Assembly: GCF_022430545.2 (NCBI RefSeq)
Contig: NZ_CP092488.2
Location: 4,588,001-4,652,000, forward strand
From: Mycobacterium paraterrae
Lineage (GTDB): Bacteria; Actinomycetota; Actinomycetes; Mycobacteriales; Mycobacteriaceae
Direction of reading: 5' to 3'
Length of the DNA: 64,000 bases
Part shown: piece by piece, positions 23,961-32,482 of the stretch
Layout of the letters: each line of letters starts with the position of its first letter
Position numbering within the stretch: position 1 is the first letter of the stretch
Translations under genes and position numbers: made by a program
Notes under the pieces: model-generated
Told to the model about the DNA's origin: nothing
Databases searched by the model: none
What the model saw: the letters and a program-made list of their open reading frames with translations, nothing else

Positions 23961-26362
23961 GCAAGACCTTCCGGGGTGTCTGTGGACGCAAACAGCACGC
24001 CATCGTGGATGAGTCGTTCGGTTTCCTCGCTGCTCATGCCGAGGACTTTCAGGCAGATTTCGCGGGTGTCCTGCCCCGGCAGCGGCGCCGGGCGCTGCGG
24101 GGCGGGCGGGATGTGCCGGAACGGCGCCGGCCCGGTCTCCGCGGGCAGCGGATGGTCGAATAGCCGATGCGTCATGTCGCTGTACAGCTTGCGTTCGCGC
24201 AATTGCGGATCTTCCAAGATGTCGGGCGGCCGATGCATCGGTGCGGCCGGAACGCCCGCCTTCTGCAGCGCAGCGGCGACCCGCTGCGGGCTGCGCTCCC
24301 GCGTCCAGGCCGAGACCAGCTCGACGAGTTCGCCGCGATGTGCCAGCCTCGCCGCTGCGTTCGTGAACCGAACGTCATGGACCGGTAACCCGAAAACCGC
24401 GGTGGCTGAACGCCAGTCGTCGTCGACGCGGAAAGAGATCACGCACCATTCGTCGTCGCCGGCGCAGGGAAAGACTTCGTGGATGCCGGTATCGTCGTCG
24501 AGGACATCCCCGTTGCAGGCGCGTGCCGCGTCGGTGACGTAGCGGACGTCGAGTTGGTTGACCACGGCTTCGGCCTGCGAGACGTGCACGCGTGCCCCGC
24601 TACCGGTCCGATCGCGATGGATGAGCGCCGCGAGGGCACCGATTGCGCTGATCCGGCCGACCACATGGTCGGGGAAAACGGTTGTGGCGTCGTAGAACCG
24701 GTGCCGGGAATGAGTGTCGCCCGGTCGCGGGTGCGGATCGGTCCACAATTTGCTGACACCCGCGGTGGCGCGCACAAGCGGGCCATACCCCAGTCGGTTG
24801 CTCCAGGGACCACGGTCGCCGAAGGCGCTGCTCTCCGCCAGCACCAGCCGCTGGTTGAGCGAGTGCAGGGTGTCGTACGGAAAGCCCAGCGCTGCAAGCG
24901 TTCCGGGCTTGAAGTTGGCGAACACCGCATCGGCGCCGGCCACCAGTCGGCTGAACACCTGCTTGCCCTCTTCGCTGCGCAGATCCAGCCCGATCGCCAA
25001 GTTGTTCCGGTGCGTCCAGGCAAACGACTCGCTCATCGGGTCACCAACGCGCGCTTGGCGCAATCCATCCGGATAGGCGGCGCTTTCGACTTTGATGACT
25101 TCGGCGCCCATGTCACCGAACAGCCGGCTGAGCTCACCACCGGCGACGATGATGCCCAGGTCGACGATGCGCAGCCCATCGAACGGACGCGGGCCCGCCT
25201 TCGAGGGCGCCGCCACGGTCGCCGGCACGGCGGGCCAGCAGGCTTTGTCGGCGCCGGCCGCAGGCGCGGGCTCGCGAAAACCGATGTGCTGTCCGTTGAC
25301 CGAGTAGTAGCCAGTCGGGACGATGCTGTGCACACCGGGGACCAGTTCGGCATCGACGACGGCGTCGACGGCCTCGAAGTGTTCCGAGCGGAGTATCTGC
25401 GCGGGATCCAGCACGGCCGATATCGCGACGCCGTGCGATTGCCCTTCGGCGACAAGCGCTTTCATCGTCTGATCGGCAAACAGCTGCCGAACCAGCTCGC
25501 CGATCTGCGGCCACGCCTTGAACCGCTCCGCGATGACGTCGTATTTGGGGTCCTGGAACTCCTCCGGCTCGCCGAGCCAGCGGCGCAGTCCGTGCCACTG
25601 TCGCGGTGACATCACGCACAGCCGGACGAAACCGTCCCGGCAGGCATAGATCGGGTAAGCGTCCTGATTCTTCGGGCGGCCCCGCCACCGATCGGGATGC
25701 CGGACACCCGCGGCGGCTTGACCATGGGCGCCGAACGCCGGGTCGAGCGCCATCACCACGGCCTCGTACCGCGAGAAGTCGATGTAATCGCCGGTGCCAG
25801 AACGCAATTTGTTGTAGTAGGCGACCAGCACCGACCAAGCGGCCTGGACCGCAGCCGTCGCCGATGCAATCCCGTCCGGCGGCGAGACCGGGGTTCCACT
25901 GGTGGGCCCCGAGCGGGCCAGCGCTCCGGACAGCGCGTAGAGCACGGGATCGGTCGCCTGCCACGACGCGAGCGGTCCGTTCGTGCCGAAGTCGGTGACC
26001 GACAACGTCACCAGTTGCGGGAATCGATCGGCCAGCTCTTCACACGACGTCCCGTACGCGGCGGCTTGGCCCGGCATACCGCTGTCGACGACGATGTCGG
26101 CGTTTCCGGCCAGTTCGACCAGCCGCTCGCGATCACCATGGTCGGACGGGTCGAGCACGGCGCTGCGCTTGTTCGCGTTGTGCAGGGCGAAGCGGATGCT
26201 GGTCCCCCGCAGCGACGGCCGATCAGAGCGGGCCGGACTCCCACCGGGCGGCTCTACTTTCAGGACATCGGCGCCCAGGTCCGCGAGCAGGCGGGTGACC
26301 GCGTCGCCGGTGCCGTCGCACAGGTCGAGCACCCGCAGCGACGCGAGCAGGTCGTCAGGCAT
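23957..26362 (-). CDS. tandem CaiB/BaiF (type III) CoA-transferase (Rv1866-like)
   Basis: A protein of about 801 residues with two CaiB/BaiF domains in tandem. Domain 1 starts LRVLDLCDGTGDAVTRLLADLGADVLKVEPPGG. Domain 2 starts near residue 395 with LRIVDLGIIVAGGELSRLFGDMGAEVIKVESAAYPDG, and both have the RNNLAIGLDL/KRSAVLDP-type segment. The catalytic Asp expected in this family is not clearly placed in domain 1. Duplication in one chain mimics the interlocked dimer of ordinary family members. It would move CoA between acids. ATG 26362 is chosen; TTG 26389 would add nine residues. It is coupled to the thiolase-like gene and divergent from xfp. Confidence 0.82.
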   Translation of the reverse strand: MPDDLLASLRVLDLCDGTGDAVTRLLADLGADVLKVEPPGGSPARSDRPSLRGTSIRFALHNANKRSAVLDPSDHGDRERLVELAGNADIVVDSGMPGQAAAYGTSCEELADRFPQLVTLSVTDFGTNGPLASWQATDPVLYALSGALARSGPTSGTPVSPPDGIASATAAVQAAWSVLVAYYNKLRSGTGDYIDFSRYEAVVMALDPAFGAHGQAAAGVRHPDRWRGRPKNQDAYPIYACRDGFVRLCVMSPRQWHGLRRWLGEPEEFQDPKYDVIAERFKAWPQIGELVRQLFADQTMKALVAEGQSHGVAISAVLDPAQILRSEHFEAVDAVVDAELVPGVHSIVPTGYYSVNGQHIGFREPAPAAGADKACWPAVPATVAAPSKAGPRPFDGLRIVDLGIIVAGGELSRLFGDMGAEVIKVESAAYPDGLRQARVGDPMSESFAWTHRNNLAIGLDLRSEEGKQVFSRLVAGADAVFANFKPGTLAALGFPYDTLHSLNQRLVLAESSAFGDRGPWSNRLGYGPLVRATAGVSKLWTDPHPRPGDTHSRHRFYDATTVFPDHVVGRISAIGALAALIHRDRTGSGARVHVSQAEAVVNQLDVRYVTDAARACNGDVLDDDTGIHEVFPCAGDDEWCVISFRVDDDWRSATAVFGLPVHDVRFTNAAARLAHRGELVELVSAWTRERSPQRVAAALQKAGVPAAPMHRPPDILEDPQLRERKLYSDMTHRLFDHPLPAETGPAPFRHIPPAPQRPAPLPGQDTREICLKVLGMSSEETERLIHDGVLFASTDTPEGLA

Positions 26363-26448
26363 CACGTCAGCGTAGTTGGCAGGTGTCAAGTTCCCGTATC
26401 TGCCATGGGCTTCTGCACGAATCCCCCAACCTGCGCATAGTGGGAAGA

Positions 26449-28812
26449 ATGGTCTTCACGAAGGCGACGCTGTCCAAGGACGAATGTGCCGGGATCCACG
26501 CCTACTGGCGGGCCGCAAACTACTTGTCCGTCGGACAAATCTACTTGCTGGACAATCCGCTGCTGCGCGAGCCGCTCAGCGCCGAACACGTCAAGCCACG
26601 CCTGCTGGGGCACTGGGGCACCACCCCAGGCCTGAATCTGATCTACACCCACCTGAACCGGGTGATCCGCAATCGCGACGCCAACGTCATCTTCATCACC
26701 GGCCCCGGCCATGGCGGGCCCGGGCTGGTAGCCAACGCCTACCTCGAGGGAACTTACAGCGAGGTGTACACCGGCATCGAAGAAGACGCCGAGGGACTGC
26801 GAAAACTCTTCCGGCAGTTCTCCTTTCCCGGTGGAATCCCCAGTCACGTGGCAGCCCAGACACCGGGCTCCATCCATGAGGGCGGAGAACTCGGCTATGC
26901 CCTGGTACACGCCTACGGCGCGGCGTTCGACAACCCGGATCTGGTCGTCGCCTGCGTCGTGGGCGACGGCGAGGCCGAAACCGGGCCGCTGGCGGCGAGC
27001 TGGCATTCCAACAAGTTCTTGGATCCCGTCACCGACGGCGCTGTGCTGCCGATACTGCACCTGAACGGCTACAAGATCGCCAACCCGACCGTGTTGGCGC
27101 GCATCCCACACGCAGAGCTGGAGTCGCTGCTGCGCGGCTACGGATATCGCCCGATCACCGTCGCCGGCGACGACCCAACCGACGTCCACCAACAGCTCGC
27201 GGCCGCGCTGGACGAAGCCTTCGACGCGATCGCGGCGATCCAGCACGACGCCCGCGATCGCGGCGCCACCGAACGGCCGGTGTGGCCGATGCTGGTGCTG
27301 CGCACTCCGAAAGGCTGGACCGGGCCGGACAAGGTCGACGGGAGACAGGTCGAGGGCACCTGGCGGGCCCATCAGGTCCCGTTGTCGGAGACCCGGGACA
27401 ACCCCGAGCACCGTGCTCAGCTGGAGAAGTGGCTGCACAGCTATCGGCCCAAGGATCTCTTCGACGACGACGGCCGGCTGCGGGCCGAGTTGCGGGCGCT
27501 GACCCCCACGGGCACCCGGCGGATGAGCGCCAATCCGCACGCCAACGGCGGCCTTCTACTGCAGGACTTGGATCTGCCGGACTTCCGCGATTACGCCGTG
27601 CCCGTCACCCAGCCCGGCTCGACGATGCACGAGGCCACCAGGGTGCTGGGCACCTTCCTGCGTGACGTGATCGCGCGCAATCCCGACCGTTTCCGCCTGA
27701 TGGGCCCAGACGAGACATCGTCCAATCGCCTCGATGCGGTCTACGAGGCGACCGACAAGGTATGGATGTCGACGACATTGCCGGTGGACGAGAACCTCGC
27801 ACCGGCGGGCCGGGTGATGGAGGTGCTCTCCGAGCACCTGTGTCAGGGCTGGTTGGAGGGCTACCTGCTAAGCGGGCGCCACGGGTTGTTCAACTGTTAC
27901 GAGGCGTTCGTGCACATCGTCGACTCGATGCTCAACCAGCACGCCAAGTGGTTGGCCACCAGCCGCGAGTTGCCCTGGCGTCAGCCGATCGCGTCGCTCA
28001 ACTACCTGTTGAGCTCACACGTGTGGCGTCAGGACCACAACGGCGCCACTCATCAGGACCCGGGGTTCATCGACCTCGTCGCCAACAAGCGCCCGGAGAT
28101 GACCCGCGTGTACTTGCCGCCGGACGGAAACACGTTGTTGTCGGTGGCCGACCACTGTTTGCGCAGCCGCGACTACATCAACGTCATCGTCGCCGGCAAG
28201 CAGCCCCAACTGTCTTACCTCGACATGGAGTCCGCGGTCGCGCACTGCGCCCGAGGACTGGGCATCTGGCAGTGGGCCAGCACCGCGACCGCCGAGCCCG
28301 ACGTGGTGCTGGGCTGCGCCGGCGACATCCCGACCCAGGAGACGCTGGCCGCCGCCGACATCCTGCGTCGTGAGCTGCCCGACCTGGCCGTGCGGGTGGT
28401 CAACGTCGTCGACCTCATGCGGCTACTGCCCGACTCCGAACATCCACATGGCTTGCCGGACAACGAATTCAATGCCATCTTCACCACCGACAAGCCGATC
28501 ATCTTCGCCTACCACGGCTATCCCTGGTTGATCCACCGGCTGGCCTACAGCCGCGCCAACCACCACGAGCTGCACGTCCGTGGGTTCAAGGAGCGCGGCA
28601 CTACCACCACTCCGTTCGACATGGTGATGCTCAACGACCTCGATCGCTTTCATCTGGTCATGGACGTGATCGACCGGGTCGAAGGGCTGGGCGCCCGGGC
28701 AGCTGTGCTGCGTCAGCGGATGGCGGATGCCCGGCTGGCTGCACGGCGGTACACCCGCGAACACGGCGAGGACGATCCCCACATCTCGGGTTGGACATGG
28801 GGAGGCGAGTGA
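26449..28812 (+). CDS. xfp: phosphoketolase
   Basis: A 787-residue thiamine-diphosphate phosphoketolase that splits xylulose 5-phosphate (and/or fructose 6-phosphate) with phosphate into acetyl phosphate and an aldose phosphate. Family segments: YWRAANYLSVGQIYLLDNPLL, GHWGTTPGLNLIY, ITGPGHGGPGL, the TPP-binding VGDGEAETGPLAASWH, and SGRHGLFNCYEAF plus SSHVWRQDHNGATHQDPG in the second half. ATG 26449 (MVFTKATLSKDE) is chosen; in-frame upstream codons lack similarity. The last codons (TWGGE, stop) are also copied at the end of the adjoining 54-bp repeat array. With no ackA or pta nearby, the fate of acetyl phosphate is open. Confidence 0.93.
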   Translation: MVFTKATLSKDECAGIHAYWRAANYLSVGQIYLLDNPLLREPLSAEHVKPRLLGHWGTTPGLNLIYTHLNRVIRNRDANVIFITGPGHGGPGLVANAYLEGTYSEVYTGIEEDAEGLRKLFRQFSFPGGIPSHVAAQTPGSIHEGGELGYALVHAYGAAFDNPDLVVACVVGDGEAETGPLAASWHSNKFLDPVTDGAVLPILHLNGYKIANPTVLARIPHAELESLLRGYGYRPITVAGDDPTDVHQQLAAALDEAFDAIAAIQHDARDRGATERPVWPMLVLRTPKGWTGPDKVDGRQVEGTWRAHQVPLSETRDNPEHRAQLEKWLHSYRPKDLFDDDGRLRAELRALTPTGTRRMSANPHANGGLLLQDLDLPDFRDYAVPVTQPGSTMHEATRVLGTFLRDVIARNPDRFRLMGPDETSSNRLDAVYEATDKVWMSTTLPVDENLAPAGRVMEVLSEHLCQGWLEGYLLSGRHGLFNCYEAFVHIVDSMLNQHAKWLATSRELPWRQPIASLNYLLSSHVWRQDHNGATHQDPGFIDLVANKRPEMTRVYLPPDGNTLLSVADHCLRSRDYINVIVAGKQPQLSYLDMESAVAHCARGLGIWQWASTATAEPDVVLGCAGDIPTQETLAAADILRRELPDLAVRVVNVVDLMRLLPDSEHPHGLPDNEFNAIFTTDKPIIFAYHGYPWLIHRLAYSRANHHELHVRGFKERGTTTTPFDMVMLNDLDRFHLVMDVIDRVEGLGARAAVLRQRMADARLAARRYTREHGEDDPHISGWTWGGE

Positions 28813-28979
28813 GCGGAGCGTAGCGACGGGAACGAGCCGACCCATCAAACACAGCGAGGCGAGTGAGCGGAGCGCAGCGACGGGAACGAGCCGACCCATC
28901 AAACACAGCGAGGCGAGTGAGCGGAGCGCAGCGACGGGAACGAGCCGACCCATCAAACATGGGGAGGCGAGTGAGCGGA
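28802..28979. repeat. 54-bp direct tandem repeat (3.3 copies), MIRU-like
   Basis: Units begin at 28802, 28856 and 28910, with a partial fourth at 28964-28979, all with GAGGCGAGTGAGCGGAGC at their start. Copy 1 differs from copy 2 by one base, and copy 3 diverges only in its last bases. The xfp stop codon lies in copy 1. The bases just before the first copy (ACATGGGG) recur before the partial fourth, so the array looks like slippage duplication of the xfp 3' end. It fills the space between xfp and the CPBP gene. The unit is 18 codons long. Confidence 0.92.
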
Positions 28980-29014
28980 AGCTAACGGGCTCCGCACGCC
29001 GGTAGCCTGGTGAG

Positions 29015-29779
29015 ATGCCCAGCTCCGAGATCGCCGCGGCGGAATCGCATCCGCTGCAGGCACAACTGTCGGCGCTGCACCACTTCCGTATTCGGGTCGA
29101 CGTCGCCGTGGTCGTCGTCGTACTGGCATTGAGCAACCTGATCGCGCACTTCACCACGGCATGGGCAGGCATCGTCACGGTTCCTGCGGCGGCGGTCGGG
29201 CTCGTCGCGTGGCTGCGCGTCCGCGGGCTGGGTTGGGCGGAACTCGGCTTGGGTCGCGAGCACTGGAAATCCGGTGCCGCCTACGCCGTCGGGTCCGTCG
29301 CATTGGTGCTCGCGGTCATCGCGGTCGGCGCGCTGTTGCCGGTAACGCGGCCGATGTTCATGAACCATCGCTACGCGACCTTGTCCGGCGCGTTGATGGC
29401 TTCGATGATCATCATCCCGCTGCAGACCGTCATCCCCGAGGAGTTGGCCTTCCGCGGGGTGCTGCACGGCACCCTGAATCGCGCATGGGGGTTCCGCGGC
29501 GTGGCGCTGGCCGGATCGCTTTCCTTCGGGCTGTGGCACATCGCCACCTCGCTCGGGTTGACGAGCAGCAACGTCGGCTTCACCCGGCTGTTCGGCGGCG
29601 GATTGGCCGGCCTGCTGGCCGGCGTGCTGATGGCGGTGCTCGCGACCGCGGCGGCCGGGTTCGTGTTCAGCTGGCTGCGACGGCGCAGCGGGAGTCTGCT
29701 CGCCCCGATCGCGCTGCACTGGTCGCTCAATGGGTTGGGCGCGCTGGCGGCCGCCCTGGTGTGGCAGCTGTCGAGCTGA
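29015..29779 (+). CDS. CPBP-family intramembrane protease
   Basis: A 254-residue membrane protein with about seven hydrophobic helices. It carries the CPBP (CAAX protease/bacteriocin-processing, ABI) motifs: EELAFRGVLHG (Glu-Glu and Arg), FGLWHIATS (His) and IALHWSLNGLG (His/Asn). It would cleave substrates within the membrane; the substrate is unknown. The position next to adhA matches Rv1863c. ATG 29015 follows GGTGAG. It is convergent with adhA, with one base between stops. Confidence 0.88.
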   Translation: MPSSEIAAAESHPLQAQLSALHHFRIRVDVAVVVVVLALSNLIAHFTTAWAGIVTVPAAAVGLVAWLRVRGLGWAELGLGREHWKSGAAYAVGSVALVLAVIAVGALLPVTRPMFMNHRYATLSGALMASMIIIPLQTVIPEELAFRGVLHGTLNRAWGFRGVALAGSLSFGLWHIATSLGLTSSNVGFTRLFGGGLAGLLAGVLMAVLATAAAGFVFSWLRRRSGSLLAPIALHWSLNGLGALAAALVWQLSS

Positions 29780-29780
29780 C

Positions 29781-30782
29781 TCAGACGAGCAGCACCGCGG
29801 CCCCGGAGATGCGTCCAGCACTGAGGTCCGACAGCGCCCGATCCGCTTGATCCAGTGGATATTCCGGCGTCGTGACCGCTACGTGATGTTCGCCGACGAA
29901 GTCGAGGAATGCTCGCGCATCGGCTCGGGTATTGGAGGTCACCGACCGAAGCTGGCGTTCCTGGAACAGGTGACGTTGGTAGTTCAAAGCCGGGATGTCG
30001 CTGAGGTGGATTCCCGCGATCGCCAACGTGCCCCCGCGGTCTAAAGCCTCCAGCGCCGGCAATACCAGGTCGCCGACGGGTGCGAACAGGATTGCGGCGT
30101 CAAGCTTGACCGGCGGCGGATCGGCCGCCCCTTGCGCCGACGCCGCACCCAGATCGATGGCCAATTCCTGAGCCGCTACGCCCCGCGTCATGACGTGGAC
30201 TTCGGCGCCTTGTGCTAGCGCGACCTGAGCGGTCAGGTGTGCGCTGCCGCCGAATCCATATATCCCCAACCGACCGCCGGGCGGCAGTGCGGCGCGCTGC
30301 AGCGACCGGTAACCGATGATGCCGGCGCACAGCAGCGGCGCGAGTTCGCTGTCGCTGTAACCGGCCGGCAGACGGTGCGCGAACGCCGCTGGCACCGTGG
30401 CGAACTCCGCGTATCCCCCGTCGGCGTCCCATCCCGTGTAACGCGAGTAGGGGCACAGGTTCTCGTCTCCACGCAGACAGTAGGCACACACCCCGCAGGT
30501 GTGGCGCAGCCAGGCGATGCCGACCCGGTCGCCGACCCGAAACTCCTCGCCGGCGTCCGCGCCGACCTCGATCACCTCGCCGACGACTTCGTGCCCCGGA
30601 GTGACGCCTTGCCGGTGCACCGGCAAATCGCCTTCGGTGACATGCAGGTCGGTGCGGCAGACCCCGCACGCGCGGACCGCAACCAGGAGTTCGGCCGGCC
30701 CGGGCTGCGGGACCTGGCTGCTCACGTACTCGAGCGGTCCGGTGCTGATGGGGCCGGGCCGAGCCACCCGCCATGCGTGCAT
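29781..30782 (-). CDS. adhA: zinc-dependent alcohol dehydrogenase AdhA
   Basis: A 333-residue medium-chain zinc alcohol dehydrogenase. Catalytic zinc: CGVCRTDLH and GHEVVGEV. Structural zinc: CGVCAYCLRGDENLCP (four cysteines). Rossmann NAD(P) region: LGIYGFGGSAHLTAQVA. Substrates are probably primary alcohols or aldehydes. The start ATG 30782 is 17 bases after the GlsB-like stop. It lies in the conserved order adhA - GlsB-like - apa. Confidence 0.92.
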   Translation of the reverse strand: MHAWRVARPGPISTGPLEYVSSQVPQPGPAELLVAVRACGVCRTDLHVTEGDLPVHRQGVTPGHEVVGEVIEVGADAGEEFRVGDRVGIAWLRHTCGVCAYCLRGDENLCPYSRYTGWDADGGYAEFATVPAAFAHRLPAGYSDSELAPLLCAGIIGYRSLQRAALPPGGRLGIYGFGGSAHLTAQVALAQGAEVHVMTRGVAAQELAIDLGAASAQGAADPPPVKLDAAILFAPVGDLVLPALEALDRGGTLAIAGIHLSDIPALNYQRHLFQERQLRSVTSNTRADARAFLDFVGEHHVAVTTPEYPLDQADRALSDLSAGRISGAAVLLV

Positions 30783-30798
30783 TCGTGGGTTGTCGCGT

Positions 30799-31095
30799 TT
30801 AGCGGCGCGCCAACCCGACGAGCCAGAGCAGGATCACCGACCCGAGCAACGCGGTGAAGAAGGTGAAGATCAGACCACCGCCCGCGGTGTTCACGAAGAA
30901 GCTGAGAATGAAACCGCCGATCAATGCTCCGACGACTCCGATGACGATGTCGAGCAGGATGCCCGATCCGCCTCCTTTGACGATCTTGCTGCCGATCCAA
31001 CCGGCTAGACCGCCGATGATGATGTATCCGATTAGGCCAACGCCGGTGGTGGTGGTGGAGCGAGCGAGATATTCAGTAGCTGCCACGACGTCCAT
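30799..31095 (-). CDS. GlsB/YeaQ/YmgE-family membrane protein
   Basis: A 98-residue three-helix membrane protein of the transglycosylase-associated/GlsB family: GLIGYIIIGGLAGWIGSKIVKGGG, ILLDIVIGVVGALIGGFILSFF and IFTFFTALLGSVILLWLVGL, with the family GGSGILLDIVIGVVGA core. Members are stress-linked, but the molecular role is unproven. ATG 31095 is chosen because AAGGAG lies 7 bases upstream; the longer frame to 31119 has no such site. It corresponds to Rv1861. Confidence 0.87.
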   Translation of the reverse strand: MDVVAATEYLARSTTTTGVGLIGYIIIGGLAGWIGSKIVKGGGSGILLDIVIGVVGALIGGFILSFFVNTAGGGLIFTFFTALLGSVILLWLVGLARR

Positions 31096-31180
31096 CGAAA
31101 ACTCCTTGTCGCTGGTCAAAGGCCGCTTGCCTATTCATTACCCGATCCGGTGGCTGCTATTCGCCTCGAGTTGCCGCTCG

Positions 31181-32293
31181 CTAGGTGGCGATAGCGCCAG
31201 GAGCGGGGGCTGCGCCGTTGCCGCCGGCTGGCTGTCCCGGCGGCGCGGCTGGAGCAGGAGCAGCGGGCGCGGGCGCGCCGGGCGCGGGCGCCGGTGCGCC
31301 CGGGGCGGGTGCGGGCGCCGGCGCGGCCGGGGCGGGTGGAGGCGGCGCTCCCGGCGCGGCCGGGGCGGGTGGAGGCGGCGCTCCCGGCGCGGCCGGGGCG
31401 GGTGGAGCCGGTGCACCCGGCGCTGGCGCCGGACCGGGTACGGTGCCCAGCGGCCGCACGGATTCCGCGAGAGCCTTTGCTCCGGCCTTGTCTACCGGGT
31501 TGTTGCTGGTGCCGAGCCACACCACGAACCAGCGCTGACTTGCCGCGCCCGCCGGGCCCGGCGGGCTGACCACCCCGGCCCAGATCTGACCGTTGGGTTT
31601 GGTGGCGTCGCTGAATTTCACCTCGTAATACGACGCTCCCCCTGCCGCGCCATTGGCGCCCAGCGGGATCGTCTCCTGGTTCAGCCGGGTGCCGGGATAC
31701 GGCATGAAGAATTCACCCATGTCGGACGCCAGCCGCGCCGCGGCCTTGGCGTTGTCGGCTTCCGCGCTGGCATACAGCTTTTGGTCCAATTTGCCGAGTA
31801 CCACGCGGGTGTCGTTGGCGACGGGTGGCGGCTGACCGGGGGTGGGTGCACCGGCGATCTTGCTGAGCAGGGCGGAACCGTAATCCAGGTGGGTCGCGTC
31901 GGACTCCACCCAGCCGGCGGGCAGGACGTAGCTGAAGCCTCCGACCGGGTTGTCGATCCGACCGGCGTTGGGGTCGACGGGGGGCGGGGGCGGAACGTTG
32001 GGGTCGGCGGCCGGCGGCGCGCCGAGCGGAGCGGCGGGCGGCGGCACCACGGCCGGACCGGCGGGGCTGGGCGCCGCATCCGGAGCGGCGGGGGGGACGC
32101 CCGGGGCGGGCGCAGGCGCGGGAGCGGGCGCCCCGGGGACAGGGGCGACCGGGCCCGGGGGCGGCGGCACCGGGTCGGCAGCAGCGACGGACGGCCAGCC
32201 GAATGTGATCGCCCCCGCACCGCCTACCGCCGCTATTACGCGCGTAATCCTGCGGTTTCTGGGCCGTATTGAAGAGCGGTCCACCTGGTTCAT
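31181..32293 (-). CDS. apa: alanine- and proline-rich secreted antigen Apa
   Basis: A 370-residue secreted adhesin (fibronectin attachment/MPT32 family). The signal peptide has an Arg-rich n-region (RPRNRR), a hydrophobic core and a likely cut after VAAA39 before DP. A Pro/Ala-rich stretch (40-140), a compact conserved domain (about 143-300: IDNPVGGFSYVLPAGWVESD, LYASAEADNAKAAARL, MGEFFMPYPGTR, RWFVVWLGTSNNPVDK) and a second Pro/Ala-rich tail follow. The tail contains a 33-bp tandem repeat. In M. tuberculosis the Pro-rich parts are O-mannosylated. ATG 32293 (MNQVD) matches the family start. Confidence 0.94.
   Translation of the reverse strand: MNQVDRSSIRPRNRRITRVIAAVGGAGAITFGWPSVAAADPVPPPPGPVAPVPGAPAPAPAPAPGVPPAAPDAAPSPAGPAVVPPPAAPLGAPPAADPNVPPPPPVDPNAGRIDNPVGGFSYVLPAGWVESDATHLDYGSALLSKIAGAPTPGQPPPVANDTRVVLGKLDQKLYASAEADNAKAAARLASDMGEFFMPYPGTRLNQETIPLGANGAAGGASYYEVKFSDATKPNGQIWAGVVSPPGPAGAASQRWFVVWLGTSNNPVDKAGAKALAESVRPLGTVPGPAPAPGAPAPPAPAAPGAPPPPAPAAPGAPPPPAPAAPAPAPAPGAPAPAPGAPAPAAPAPAAPPGQPAGGNGAAPAPGAIAT
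31321..31419. repeat. 33-bp tandem repeat in the apa C-terminal tail
   Basis: Three copies start at 31321, 31354 and 31387 (GCGCGGCCGGGGCGGGTGGA on the + strand). The first two are near identical and the third has drifted. They encode an 11-residue Pro/Ala/Gly unit (PAAPGAPPPPA). Frame is preserved, so copy number can vary without breaking apa. Confidence 0.85.
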
Positions 32294-32482
32294 GACGCAA
32301 AAACTACCGTGTGACACCCGTGACGCGAGTGTGAACTGCGAACGTTTCGGCCGATTTTTCGTCGATCCTCCGCCCGGACCACGCCGCATCCGCGCAGCTC
32401 ATGACTGGCCTCAACCGCCGAGATGACAATTCGCTAACACCGCGGCGGTCGGGCGCGTCACGAGTGCGACGAAAATCCCTGC
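32294..32482. other. 189-base gap between apa and modA, no modBC
   Basis: This is the place where M. tuberculosis carries modB and modC between modA and apa. Here only 189 bases remain. I found no remnant frame for an ABC permease or ATPase. It should contain the apa promoter on the - strand. Confidence 0.5.

Noticed and set aside
28802..28979. CRISPR array
   Set aside because: The units are contiguous with no unique spacers, and no cas genes are present; likewise for 44374-44534.
28423..29178. Open frame on the - strand with repeated MGRLVPVAALRSLASL segments
   Set aside because: It is generated by reading the 54-bp repeat in a frame whose period is a multiple of three; no homology or start signal.
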